A stretch of DNA of 64,000 bases. It comes from Xylanibacter ruminicola (lineage in GTDB: Bacteria; Bacteroidota; Bacteroidia; Bacteroidales; Bacteroidaceae). Below the pieces are notes generated by a model. The model was not told where the DNA came from. It searched no databases and worked only from the letters and a program-made list of their open reading frames with translations. Each line of letters opens with the position of its first letter. The first letter of the stretch is position 1. A program made the translations under genes and the position numbers. Of the stretch, positions 24,992-32,941 are shown piece by piece. Location: the NCBI GenBank assembly GCA_015060625.1, contig SUYC01000002.1, positions 186,001 through 250,000 on the forward strand. The letters run 5' to 3'.

Positions 24992-25024
24992 TAATTATTG
25001 AAATAATTACATTTAAGCTTAAAT
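24992..25024. repeat. AT-rich palindromes near right end
   Basis: TAATTATT-GA-AATAATTA (24992-25009) is followed by the perfect 14-base palindrome ATTTAAGCTTAAAT (25011-25024). They lie between the cargo promoter and the inverted GTGTTCGCA copies and could be a bending or protein-binding site. Confidence 0.5.
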
Positions 25025-25040
25025 TTCTTCATTTTGACAA

Positions 25041-25146
25041 TGCGAACACCGAAACAACAATTTGCGAACACCGAATCTGAAATATCAATAAATAGAGTGT
25101 TTACGGCAATCCTTTAAAAAGCATCCGTGTTCGCATCGTGTTCGCA
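25041..25146. repeat. GTGTTCGCA arm-type repeats, right end
   Basis: Two inverted copies (TGCGAACAC) begin at 25041 and 25063, 22 bases apart. Two direct copies begin at 25127 and 25138, 11 bases apart. With the three left copies this gives seven exact copies phased in multiples of 11. They lie just inside attR. Confidence 0.75.
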
Positions 25147-25154
25147 AAAAGAAA

Positions 25155-25190
25155 AATCAGCAACTCTCGATTGCTCGTAAGTTGCTGATT
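25155..25190 (-). terminator. tRNA-Met terminator brought by the element
   Basis: An 11-bp stem AATCAGCAACT/AGTTGCTGATT (25155-25165 with 25180-25190) is followed on the minus strand by TTTTTCTTTTT. It replaces the original terminator now at 12007-12049. Confidence 0.75.
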
Positions 25191-25197
25191 TTCAGTG

Positions 25198-25271
25198 TGG
25201 ACCAGCCAGGGCTTGAACCTGGGACCTCCAGATTATGAGTCTGTTGCTCTAACCAACTGAGCTACAAGTCC
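25198..25271 (-). tRNA. tRNA-Met (CAT anticodon), element integration site
   Basis: The 74-nt gene reads GGACTTGTAGCTCAGTTGG at its 5' end, with a normal D arm, anticodon loop CTCATAA (CAT), T arm CCAGG-TTCAAGC-CCTGG and acceptor end GGTCC-A. CCA is not encoded. One T-T mismatch occurs in the acceptor stem, also implied by the attL copy. The 5' half is chromosomal; the 3' half was supplied by the element. A CAT tRNA could also be tRNA-Ile2 modified at C34, but elongator Met is more likely. Confidence 0.9.
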
Positions 25272-25297
25272 GATGCCTTTGCTTTGAAAAGCGTTTG

Positions 25298-25329
25298 CAA
25301 AGGTACGTCAAATTCTTTAAATATCCAAA
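25298..25329 (-). promoter_or_regulatory. tRNA-Met promoter
   Basis: On the minus strand, -33 TTTG (25329-25326), 20-base spacer and -7 TACCTTTG (25305-25298) lie about 27 bases before the tRNA 5' end, a full consensus. Confidence 0.7.
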
Positions 25330-25389
25330 TTATTAAGAGAAAATAACTAAAAATGATTTATCTAAAGGGGCTAATTGCGGATTTTTGAC

Positions 25390-25397
25390 TACCTTTG
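25390..25397 (+). promoter_or_regulatory. -7 element of ribF
   Basis: TACCTTTGCA ends only nine bases before the ATG at 25407, so the transcript would be almost leaderless. Confidence 0.5.
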
Positions 25398-25406
25398 CAG
25401 CCTAAT

Positions 25407-26354
25407 ATGGAGATATTATACGATATATATGGTACAAAGATAGTGCCCGAATGTGCAGCTACGATAGGTGTTTTCGATGGTGTACATGCTGGGCATCGAC
25501 AGGTTATCGGGCAGATGAAGTACGAGGCTCAGCTGCATGGCTATAAGTCGATGGTGATTACGTTCGATAAACTGCCACAACAATTGTTTGTGCCTGATTT
25601 CCAAGCTCAACTGATTACGACGCTCGACGAGAAGATTAAACTGCTTGAGGGGCTTGGAATTGATTACGTGGTGGTGCTGCCTTTTAATATGCAGATAGCA
25701 CAGCTCACGGCGCGTGAGTTTATGGCGCAGATACTGCACGAGCACCTGAATGTAAAAGCTCTGTGTATAGGCTACGATAACCAGTTTGGGCGTGGGCGCC
25801 AGGAAACGTTCGGCGACTATGTGGAATATGGTAAAGCGCTTAATATACACGTATTTAAGGCTATGGAGGTATGCCCTGATGGGTTTGATGTGCCTGTAAG
25901 CTCGTCGCTGATAAGACATCTGATAACCGAAGAGGGCAAGGTGTTTGATGCCTCGCAGATGCTTAATTACTATTACACGCTTACTGGTCGGGTGGTGACA
26001 GGTGAACATATCGGTACAGGGTTAGGCTATCCTACGGCTAATGTAATGTCTGACAATGCTGAAAAGCTGATACCTGCCGACGGTGTTTATGCTGTGTTGG
26101 CCAGTATTGATGGGAGCGAACCTATGCAGGCGATGATGAACATAGGCAAACGTCCTACTTTTAATGGGAAGCAGCGCACTCTTGAGGTGAATATTCTTGA
26201 TTTTAAGGGTGACCTGTATGGCAAGCAAGTTGCCATCAGTTTTGTAAAACTTGTGCGCTTGGAGCAACACTTTTCGTCGGCTGACGAGTTAAAACGTCAG
26301 ATAGAGAAAGACGAGGTATTAATTAGAGATATATTTGAAAAGATACTAAAGTAA
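25407..26354 (+). CDS. ribF: Bifunctional riboflavin kinase / FAD synthetase
   Basis: I chose the ATG at 25407 (315 residues) since the longer frame begins inside the promoter. The N-terminal FAD synthetase domain has GVFDGVHAGH with the HxGH nucleotidyl-transferase motif at 27-30. The C-terminal riboflavin kinase domain (about 185-310) has 'GTGLGYPTANV' and 'NIGKRPTFNG'. It makes FMN and then FAD from riboflavin and ATP in the cytoplasm. Length is standard. The gene is followed after 8 bases by a CPBP protease gene, so the two are probably cotranscribed. Confidence 0.95.
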   Translation: MEILYDIYGTKIVPECAATIGVFDGVHAGHRQVIGQMKYEAQLHGYKSMVITFDKLPQQLFVPDFQAQLITTLDEKIKLLEGLGIDYVVVLPFNMQIAQLTAREFMAQILHEHLNVKALCIGYDNQFGRGRQETFGDYVEYGKALNIHVFKAMEVCPDGFDVPVSSSLIRHLITEEGKVFDASQMLNYYYTLTGRVVTGEHIGTGLGYPTANVMSDNAEKLIPADGVYAVLASIDGSEPMQAMMNIGKRPTFNGKQRTLEVNILDFKGDLYGKQVAISFVKLVRLEQHFSSADELKRQIEKDEVLIRDIFEKILK

Positions 26355-26362
26355 ATAAGGAT

Positions 26363-27133
26363 ATGAAGAATGCGATTATTTATACAGTACTGTTTGCTGC
26401 CCTTCAGGTAGTGGTGTCGACAGTTGCCCAGCTGGTTTGGAACCGGTTATTAGGGAATAGCGGCGTCATGGGTACTGAGTTTATGATTGGCACGCTGATA
26501 GCATTTAACGTGCTGGGACTGATACTGTTTTTAGCAACCAAGTGGGCTGTGGTTAGCAGAAATTGGATACGTACGCGCCCTTGGATGGTGCTGTTCTGGG
26601 CGGCAATGGCGTCGGTGGGGTGTATCGTTCCATCGATGTGGCTGCAAGAAGTGATGCCCGAACTGCCAAACCTGATGCAGGAGGGATTGGAAGAACTGAT
26701 GGGTAGTCGCTTAGGTTATGTAGTAGTGGGTCTGATGGCGCCACTGGTTGAGGAAGTTGTGTTTCGTGGTGCTATCTTGCGTGCCTTGCTTAAGTGGAAC
26801 CAGAACCATTGGTTGTGCATAGCTATATCGGCAGCTCTGTTCGGCCTGTCGCATTTTAACCCCGCTCAGATGCCGCATGCTTTTCTGGCTGGCTTGCTGC
26901 TGGGATGGATGTATTACCGTACGGGTAGTATCGTGCCAGGCGTGGTGGTGCATTGGGTGAATAACTCGATGGCTTATGCTTTGTACAACATATCGAAGGC
27001 AGCCTATGGTACGGGCGACCCAACGATGGCGCAGTTGTTTGGCGAGCAGCGAGTGTTGCTGGCTGTTCTTTTCTCGTTGTGCATACTGATACCAGCAATC
27101 TACCAGCTTAACCTGAGAATGAAGAGAGCATAA
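26363..27133 (+). CDS. CPBP-family intramembrane glutamic protease
   Basis: The 256-residue protein has about seven or eight hydrophobic helices. It carries the CPBP (Abi/CAAX) motifs: EEVVFRG (Glu130, Glu131, Arg135), 'ALFGLSHF' with a His near 168, and a later 'HWVNNSMAYAL' His/Asn motif. These form the intramembrane active site. Members act in prenyl-protein-like processing, bacteriocin immunity or membrane signalling, and the substrate here is not known. It is the second gene after ribF and ends before a terminator at 27151. Confidence 0.85.
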   Translation: MKNAIIYTVLFAALQVVVSTVAQLVWNRLLGNSGVMGTEFMIGTLIAFNVLGLILFLATKWAVVSRNWIRTRPWMVLFWAAMASVGCIVPSMWLQEVMPELPNLMQEGLEELMGSRLGYVVVGLMAPLVEEVVFRGAILRALLKWNQNHWLCIAISAALFGLSHFNPAQMPHAFLAGLLLGWMYYRTGSIVPGVVVHWVNNSMAYALYNISKAAYGTGDPTMAQLFGEQRVLLAVLFSLCILIPAIYQLNLRMKRA

Positions 27134-27150
27134 ACAGATGAAATTGAAGA

Positions 27151-27182
27151 AGGCTGCTCCCGTTGTAGCGGAGGCAGCCTTT
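27151..27182 (+). terminator. Terminator of ribF-CPBP unit
   Basis: AGGCTGC-TCC pairs with GGA-GGCAGCCT (27151-27180) with a one-base bulge, followed by TTT. Confidence 0.75.
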
Positions 27183-27299
27183 AACTTCAGCGTTAGTATT
27201 TCCTGAAAATTTGAGAGAAACAAACCGGAGCTTCACAGCTTTCGGCGTCTTAATTGTTTTACTTGTTTTATTTATAAAGAAAGCATAGAAAAAAATATC

Positions 27300-27779
27300 T
27301 TATTCGTATAAGGCGGGCGTATCCGTGGCGCTTACCTTAGTGGTATCGGCCATATTCTCAGCCTGCATAGTGCCGAGGGTATTAACGGAGTCGGCCTGAT
27401 GCTGCTGGTGGAACTTGGCGTAAGCATCCTTCGGGTCGTCCCATCCGCGGTCCCAAGGGGCTTGTGCGGCGTTACCCAATGTAAGAATGATAGCTACCAC
27501 GGCAGCAGCACGGAACAGCGGCATGAGGCGTGAGGTGAGTGTTACCATCTTGGCCTTTGGTGCTTCGTTGTTCTCGCCTACCATTTCGAGTATTCGGGCA
27601 TCAAAGTCATCGCCCAGTTCAGGCTTTTCCTGCTGGAGTGTAAACAGCGCTTTGTACTGCATAAGACTAGCTGGTACATCCTCCTGACTGAAGAATGTGC
27701 GCAGGATTGACTCTTCCTGTAGTGTGGTTTCACACTGCCAGTAGCGCTCCAGTAACTGTTCGATATACTTATAATCCAT
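27300..27779 (-). CDS. Putative membrane anti-sigma factor partner of ECF sigma
   Basis: The 159-residue protein has a cytoplasmic N-terminal part (1-80, with 'MDYKYIEQLLERYWQCETTLQEE' typical of small proteins beside Bacteroidetes ECF sigma genes), one membrane helix (about 90-107) and a short periplasmic tail. Its start overlaps the end of the sigma gene by 11 bases, which suggests coupled production. The function is inferred from position and topology; a zinc-binding anti-sigma motif (HxxxCxxC) is not present. Confidence 0.6.
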   Translation of the reverse strand: MDYKYIEQLLERYWQCETTLQEESILRTFFSQEDVPASLMQYKALFTLQQEKPELGDDFDARILEMVGENNEAPKAKMVTLTSRLMPLFRAAAVVAIILTLGNAAQAPWDRGWDDPKDAYAKFHQQHQADSVNTLGTMQAENMADTTKVSATDTPALYE

Positions 27780-28287
27780 ATTTCTCGGTTTCTATATATT
27801 TTTGTCGGATGGCTTGGCGAGCGCGGAAGATGTTTACTTTTACCTGCTCTTCGCTGATTGCCATAATCGACGCTATTTCTTTATAACTCTTGCCTTCGAA
27901 TTCGCGCAACTGCATGGCGCTTCTCTGTTTCTCGGGCAGCTCATTTATCAGTTGGCGTATCAGCTCGATGCGATCGCGCTGCACAGCCTGCTCTTCAGGG
28001 TTCGAGGCGTAGCTTTGGTCGGCTTTGTCGTGGTCGCCATTTTCCAGACTCTGATTCTGGTTTTCCATGTGGCGCATTCTGTCGAGTGCCAGGTTGCGAC
28101 AGATGGTTAGGCAAAAGGCTTCGATCGATTCGATGTCGTCCCATGTCTCGCGGCGATTCCACACCTTAATCATCGTGTCCTGTACTACATCCTCTGCCTC
28201 TGCAGGGTTGAGGGTGATGCGGAGGGCAAGCCTATAGAGCTCGTTCTTCAGCGGCAAGATGTCAGTTTTTAAACTTATCTTTTTCAT
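27769..28287 (-). CDS. ECF-type RNA polymerase sigma factor
   Basis: The 172-residue protein has sigma region 2 at about 12-80 ('EAEDVVQDTMIKVWNRRETW', 'AFCLTICRNLALDRMR') and region 4 at about 110-165 ('LPEKQRSAMQLREFEGKSYKEIA', then an HTH ending in 'VNIFRARQAIRQ'). The linker is short, and regions 1 and 3 are absent, as in ECF factors. It is transcribed with the membrane protein at 27300. The regulon is not visible here. Confidence 0.92.
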   Translation of the reverse strand: MKKISLKTDILPLKNELYRLALRITLNPAEAEDVVQDTMIKVWNRRETWDDIESIEAFCLTICRNLALDRMRHMENQNQSLENGDHDKADQSYASNPEEQAVQRDRIELIRQLINELPEKQRSAMQLREFEGKSYKEIASIMAISEEQVKVNIFRARQAIRQKYIETEKYGL

Positions 28288-28345
28288 CCTCTCTTTTTAT
28301 ATGACGAATGACCTGGGGCAAAAGTTACAAGTAAAACAAAAAAAA

Positions 28346-29119
28346 TCAGAAAATTTTTGTTCCGCTCTCTCCATCTATGGCTGAAGCTAGGGTGATGATA
28401 ACCCTACCAACGCCTGCATCGATGGCGCTCAGCGCATTTTCTATCTTAGGCAGCATGCCACCGCTGATAGTGCCGTCGGCTTTGTATTTTTCAAAATCGG
28501 CACGAGTGATGGTGGGGATGACAGAGCTGTCGTCGTCGGGATTGCGCAGTACGCCCTTCTTTTCGAAGCTGTAGATGAGTGTTACATCGTAGAAGGAAGC
28601 CAGTGCTTTAGCCGTCTCGCTGGCGATGGTGTCGGCATTGGTGTTCAGTATGTGACCTTGACCGTCGTGGGTGAGTGGGGCCATTACGGGGGTGATGCCT
28701 GCTTCAATCAGCTGGCTCAGCATCTTACCATCGGCACAGTCAACATCGCCTACAAATCCAAAATCCACGCCATCCTTTATGGGGCGCTTATGGCTGCGTA
28801 TGACATTGACATCGGCTCCGGTAAGTCCCAGGGCATTTACACCGTTAGCCTGCAGACGTGCCACCAGGTTTTTGTTTACTAATCCGCCGTAAACCATAGT
28901 CACCACGCTTAGCATATCGGCATCGGTAATGCGGCGACCACCAACCATCTTCGATTCGATGCCCAGGCTTGCTGCCACCTGAGTGGCTCGGCGCCCACCG
29001 CCATGGATGAGTACTTTTTTGCCTTCGATGGCACTGAAGTCCTTGAGTAACTGGGTCAGTTGGGCTTCATCTTCAACCACAGCACCACCTACTTTTACGA
29101 TTGTTAGTTTCTGTTTCAT
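28346..29119 (-). CDS. argB: Acetylglutamate kinase
   Basis: The 257-residue protein is of the amino-acid kinase fold. It has KVGGAVV at the N terminus, 'VLIHGGGRRATQVAASLG', 'GLTGADVNVI' and 'NTNADTIASETAKAL', matching NAGK. It phosphorylates N-acetylglutamate in arginine synthesis in the cytoplasm. Length is usual for the family. It is the last gene of a minus-strand run that starts with arginine decarboxylase and its neighbours, 20 bases after the RelA/SpoT-type gene. Confidence 0.93.
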   Translation of the reverse strand: MKQKLTIVKVGGAVVEDEAQLTQLLKDFSAIEGKKVLIHGGGRRATQVAASLGIESKMVGGRRITDADMLSVVTMVYGGLVNKNLVARLQANGVNALGLTGADVNVIRSHKRPIKDGVDFGFVGDVDCADGKMLSQLIEAGITPVMAPLTHDGQGHILNTNADTIASETAKALASFYDVTLIYSFEKKGVLRNPDDDSSVIPTITRADFEKYKADGTISGGMLPKIENALSAIDAGVGRVIITLASAIDGESGTKIF

Positions 29120-29139
29120 TTATTAATAATGTATATTAA

Positions 29140-30186
29140 CTACTTTTGTCCGATAGCCGCGTATTGGCGTATCATGGCATCGGCCAGTATAGTGTTACTA
29201 TCATTGGCACCGTACAGGGTGTCGTAAATCATTTTTACCTCATCGTGACCGCCACCATGTTTCAATGTGTAAACCACACAAAGGTTCTGCAGGCCAACTG
29301 TTTCCGAAAGGATGTCGAGATCGGTAACAGCCAACTGCGACAGGGCCAGCTTATAGGCTGTATCGCTCAACTCATCGACCATCGTCTGCACATCGCCTAA
29401 CGATTCCATACCAAAACGCTCCAGTACGGGCAGGAAAGGCATGAGCGAGGCAGGGAATAACTCTGCTTGATTAACAGCTGCAATGCGCTGGTTAAGACGC
29501 TCGAAGGGGTGTAACTCAAGATAGCTACGGAACGAGTCGGTAGAGAGTACCACATCACTCAGATTGCCCGATTTTACCAGTGTTTGTATCTGTCGACGGT
29601 ACTCGGTCATCGTTGTGCGCAGACGGCTGAACTCATCGTCGGCCAACTCTAACATGCCAGCCAGACGGCTGAACTGGCGTCGATACTGGGGTGGCAGTCT
29701 GACAGCTCCTTTATAGCCGATGTCGTGCTCGATGGCCGACCATGTGTGTTGCAGCGCTGTGCGTATCTGTAGCTCGAATGGTAAGCTACCCTCGCGCAGA
29801 TGGCAGATATAATGCAGGGAGTTATAGCCAAAGCTGTTGAAATCGTGCATTTTGCGCTTGTCAACAGAATTTTTCCAATCGATTGTAAACAACTGATTGA
29901 CAATAGCAGCCACCTTATCTACGTCATCGGTGTAGAAGGTAACAATACGCAGGCCAATCAGGTCGGTTATATCGCTCAGCGAGTGGTATTTCTCGCCTTT
30001 GCGCTCTAACTTGCCTGCCAGCGACTCGACACCTTTTATGCGGTGCTCGATGCTGTTAAGTTCTATGCCTTGCTGCTGCATCGTGGTTTGTAACAACTCG
30101 AAAATCTGATTGTCGAGCTGTATAAGTTGAGGTCGCAGTTCGATAAATTCCTGCAACAACGACTCGCAATGTGGCGACAGGCGCAT
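29140..30186 (-). CDS. RelA/SpoT-domain alarmone synthetase-like protein
   Basis: The 348-residue protein has a RelA/SpoT nucleotidyltransferase domain at about 45-170: 'RIKGVESLAGKLERKG', 'DITDLIGLRIVTFY', 'FNSFGYNSLHYI' and 'ELQIRTALQHTWSAIEHDIGYK'. No HD hydrolase domain, TGS or ACT domain is visible, so it is a small synthetase type with a helical C-terminal part of about 170 residues. It should make (p)ppGpp from ATP and GDP or GTP. Its ATG shares a base with the stop of the STAS gene (TAATG), implying translational coupling with a partner-switching module. Confidence 0.85.
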   Translation of the reverse strand: MRLSPHCESLLQEFIELRPQLIQLDNQIFELLQTTMQQQGIELNSIEHRIKGVESLAGKLERKGEKYHSLSDITDLIGLRIVTFYTDDVDKVAAIVNQLFTIDWKNSVDKRKMHDFNSFGYNSLHYICHLREGSLPFELQIRTALQHTWSAIEHDIGYKGAVRLPPQYRRQFSRLAGMLELADDEFSRLRTTMTEYRRQIQTLVKSGNLSDVVLSTDSFRSYLELHPFERLNQRIAAVNQAELFPASLMPFLPVLERFGMESLGDVQTMVDELSDTAYKLALSQLAVTDLDILSETVGLQNLCVVYTLKHGGGHDEVKMIYDTLYGANDSNTILADAMIRQYAAIGQK

Positions 30187-30488
30187 TAGATAAACTCAAA
30201 AAGATTAATAAAACCTGTCATTGCAAATACTTGGCGCAAATCTTCGTTCATGTTGCGCAGATAGACATGACTGCCTTTGGGCTTCGCTACCTTGAGCAAG
30301 CCAAGGAACAAACGCAAGCCACTAGATGAGATATACTCGAGTGCAGAACAATCCAGAATAATGTCGTGACCAGAGCATTCGTAAAGTGGCGCCATGCTCT
30401 TTTCAACTTCTGCCGATGCGGCAGTATCTAGACGGCCCTCGAAATACATAACGAGATTTTTCTCTTCTTCTTTGAATGTTGTTTTCAT
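30186..30488 (-). CDS. STAS-domain anti-sigma-factor antagonist-like protein
   Basis: The 100-residue single-domain protein matches SpoIIAA/RsbV: 'NLVMYFEGRLDTAASAEVEK' at the N terminus and 'DIILDCSALEYISSSGLRLFLGLL', where Ser55 aligns with the phosphorylated Ser of SpoIIAA (the preceding Asp is Ser here). It would be phosphorylated by an RsbW-like kinase and dephosphorylated by the SpoIIE domain encoded just upstream, two bases away. It is followed by a coupled RelA/SpoT-type gene. Confidence 0.88.
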   Translation of the reverse strand: MKTTFKEEEKNLVMYFEGRLDTAASAEVEKSMAPLYECSGHDIILDCSALEYISSSGLRLFLGLLKVAKPKGSHVYLRNMNEDLRQVFAMTGFINLFEFI

Positions 30489-30490
30489 AA

Positions 30491-32920
30491 TTAATTATTT
30501 TTAGTGAGTTTTTTGCGGAGCGTTAGTACGTTCTTGCCGTCCACACGCTCATAGTTAATGGTATCCATAATCTGTCGGATGAGGTGTATGCCTAATCCGC
30601 CTATGCCGCGCTCCTCAGCCGTTAAGGTGGTGTCAACTTCGGCTTTGGCCGTGGGGTCAAAAGGTGTACCCTTGTCGCTGATGACGAACTTCAGGCGTTC
30701 GTCGTTCAGCTGGGCATCAATATCTACATTGCCTGTTGTACCACTGGGGTAGGCATAGTTCATCACGTTGACCACTGCCTCCTCAATAGCTAAGTTTAGC
30801 TTCATCGTAGTGCTCATGTCGTAGCCTGCAGCCTCGCATACCTCATCTACAAAAGCATTAAGCTGAGGTATGGTCTGCACGTCGTTAGGCAGGGTGATGT
30901 GGTTTTGGTAGCGCACATCAAGATTTTGTTTACTGTATTGTACTGCCAGCATAGTGAGATCGTCGCTTTGTTCTGCTTCGCCCACAAAGGCATGTACGGC
31001 CAGCTTCATTTGGTCGATAATGGCATGTGGACTGCAGCTGCCTGGAGCTGTGATATTGCGTATCTGGCTGAGAATACGTTCCATGCTGAATAGCTTATGT
31101 TGGCTGTTTTCAGCCTCAGTAAGTCCGTCGGTAAACAGGAAGATAGTGGTAAATGGCTTTACCATTGTTTCCTGATGACTATATTTCCAACCAGGCATGA
31201 CACCTACGGGGATGTTGGAGTCGCAGGCCAACTCGCTTACCTGGATGATATCCTCGAATCTGACAAGCAGTGGCGCGTCGTGACCAGCATTGCAATAGCG
31301 TAAGCGACCCGTAGGTAGGTCGAGCACGCCCACCAGTAGTGTGACAAACATGTTGGAGTCGTTACCTTCGGCCATTGCGTCGTTAATGGTGGTTATAATG
31401 CGGTCAGGCGCAGCTTCGTGGGCCGATACTGTACGGAATTGTGCGCGGGTAACGGCCATAACAAGTGAGGCAGGAACACCCTTACCGCTCACATCGCCAA
31501 TGCAGAAGAACAGTTTCTCATCGCGAATATAGAAATCGAACAAATCACCGCCTACTGATTTTGCTGGTGTCAGTTCGCCATAGATGTCTATATCATTTCG
31601 GTCGGGATAAGGTGGGAATATCTTGGGCAGCATCGACATCTGGATGTCGCTGGCCACACGCAACTCACTTTCGATAGATGCCTTTGAAGCAGTGGTGGCT
31701 TGTAGCTCTTTTATGTATTTGGACAGCGACTGCTGCATGTCGTCGAATGCATCGCGTAGATGGCTGATTTCGTCTTTTGACTTGAACGTTGGCAGGGAGA
31801 CATTAAAATTGCCTTGTGATATCTCGCGTGCCTTATTAGACAATAAGGCCAGAGGTGAGAGTTGTGAGCGGATAATATAAAACAATGATACGGAAATGGC
31901 TGCAAGCAGCACAATCAGCAGTAATATCATGTGGGCGCGTAGGCGGTCGGGCGCTTCCATGATTTTATATTGTGGAATGCTGAAGCAGACAGACCATTGC
32001 ACACGATTAACAGGCGCGTAATAGACTACAGACGAAGAGTAATCAAGATTGGTGGTGTCGTTCTGTAGTAGTCCTGACATATCTGCCGTATCTGTTCCCC
32101 GCTGCCATCTTAGCATATTCCTGGTCATGTGTAGATAGGTGGGGTCATGCTGTTGGTGAGCTTGTTCAATGACGTTTATCGACTGAATCCAGCGCTGGTC
32201 GGGATGACATACATACTGTGAGTCGCGGCCTATCACAAACACACTCGAATAGCTGTAGGGCTTGGCTTTTTCACATAGGTTCTGAACCCAGTCCAGTGAT
32301 ACATCGGCACAAAGTACAGCATAGGTGTGACCATTGTCATCATGTAGGGGGACAGAGTAAGTTACCATGGCCCGTTTGGTTGACATAGAGTCAACGTAGG
32401 GCAGGCACCAGTAGCCTTGGTCGAGCTTGTTGGTGTAAATCCAGTTGCTGTCAGTTTCCAGATAACAGAAGTCATTCTCAGGACCGCCAATCTCGTCTTC
32501 CTCAAATGTATTTTCTGCTGTGCGGTAAATGGTGGGGGCAAAGTATCTGCCATTATGCTCAAAGTAGTCTGCTTCATACAACAGTGTAACAGCGGCAATA
32601 TCGCTGTTGGCCTCTATGAGGCGTTGCATGAGTGGGCGGCATAGTGTCTCGTGTGGGGCAAACATATGAGCATAGGAAGCCGCGGTGTTAAGAGCTGTTT
32701 CTACGTTAGACAGACGGTTGTCAATGACTTTGATAGCCCCCTCCATCGAGCGACTGGCTTGTCTGTTCACCTCTTCGACAACCATGCTGCGTACATAGGT
32801 CATCTGCCAGATGCCTGCTGTAAGCATAATGGCTGTTACCACTACAAGTATGATACAGGTAGTGCGCAAGGCAACCGAATGGGTGAGTAATCTTATGATA
32901 CTTGCTTTTGGATGATTCAT
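30491..32920 (-). CDS. Membrane SpoIIE-type phosphatase fused to RsbW-like kinase domain
   Basis: The 809-residue protein contains, in order: membrane helix (about 15-40), an extracytoplasmic Cache-like sensor (about 45-325), a second helix (335-355), HAMP (about 356-410), a SpoIIE/PP2C phosphatase (about 440-655, with 'GGDLFDFY' and 'GDVSGKGVPASLVMA' metal-binding Asp motifs, and 'DGLTEA') and a C-terminal GHKL ATPase of the RsbW type (about 670-805, 'LNLAIEEAVVNVMNYAY', 'RGIGGLGIHLI'). It carries both phosphatase and kinase parts of a partner-switching circuit in one chain, next to its STAS substrate. Confidence 0.88.
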   Translation of the reverse strand: MNHPKASIIRLLTHSVALRTTCIILVVVTAIMLTAGIWQMTYVRSMVVEEVNRQASRSMEGAIKVIDNRLSNVETALNTAASYAHMFAPHETLCRPLMQRLIEANSDIAAVTLLYEADYFEHNGRYFAPTIYRTAENTFEEDEIGGPENDFCYLETDSNWIYTNKLDQGYWCLPYVDSMSTKRAMVTYSVPLHDDNGHTYAVLCADVSLDWVQNLCEKAKPYSYSSVFVIGRDSQYVCHPDQRWIQSINVIEQAHQQHDPTYLHMTRNMLRWQRGTDTADMSGLLQNDTTNLDYSSSVVYYAPVNRVQWSVCFSIPQYKIMEAPDRLRAHMILLLIVLLAAISVSLFYIIRSQLSPLALLSNKAREISQGNFNVSLPTFKSKDEISHLRDAFDDMQQSLSKYIKELQATTASKASIESELRVASDIQMSMLPKIFPPYPDRNDIDIYGELTPAKSVGGDLFDFYIRDEKLFFCIGDVSGKGVPASLVMAVTRAQFRTVSAHEAAPDRIITTINDAMAEGNDSNMFVTLLVGVLDLPTGRLRYCNAGHDAPLLVRFEDIIQVSELACDSNIPVGVMPGWKYSHQETMVKPFTTIFLFTDGLTEAENSQHKLFSMERILSQIRNITAPGSCSPHAIIDQMKLAVHAFVGEAEQSDDLTMLAVQYSKQNLDVRYQNHITLPNDVQTIPQLNAFVDEVCEAAGYDMSTTMKLNLAIEEAVVNVMNYAYPSGTTGNVDIDAQLNDERLKFVISDKGTPFDPTAKAEVDTTLTAEERGIGGLGIHLIRQIMDTINYERVDGKNVLTLRKKLTKNN

Positions 32921-32941
32921 ATGCTATTGGTGTTAGAGGAC

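Larger units (their letters stand above)
12054..25245. mobile_element. Integrated mobilizable element in tRNA-Met (about 13.1 kb)
   Basis: The ends are the repeated tRNA-Met 3' half at 12054-12102 and 25197-25245. Between them lie an integrase beside attL, an excisionase-like HTH protein, DUF3987 and primase-like genes, an oriT-like hairpin region, a MobV relaxase and a cargo unit. No type IV secretion genes (tra) are present, so it should need a helper for transfer, like Bacteroides NBU-type units. The tRNA is kept intact because the element brings its own 3' half and a new terminator (25155-25190). The flanking chromosome would have been phosphatase - tRNA-Met - ribF. Confidence 0.85.
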
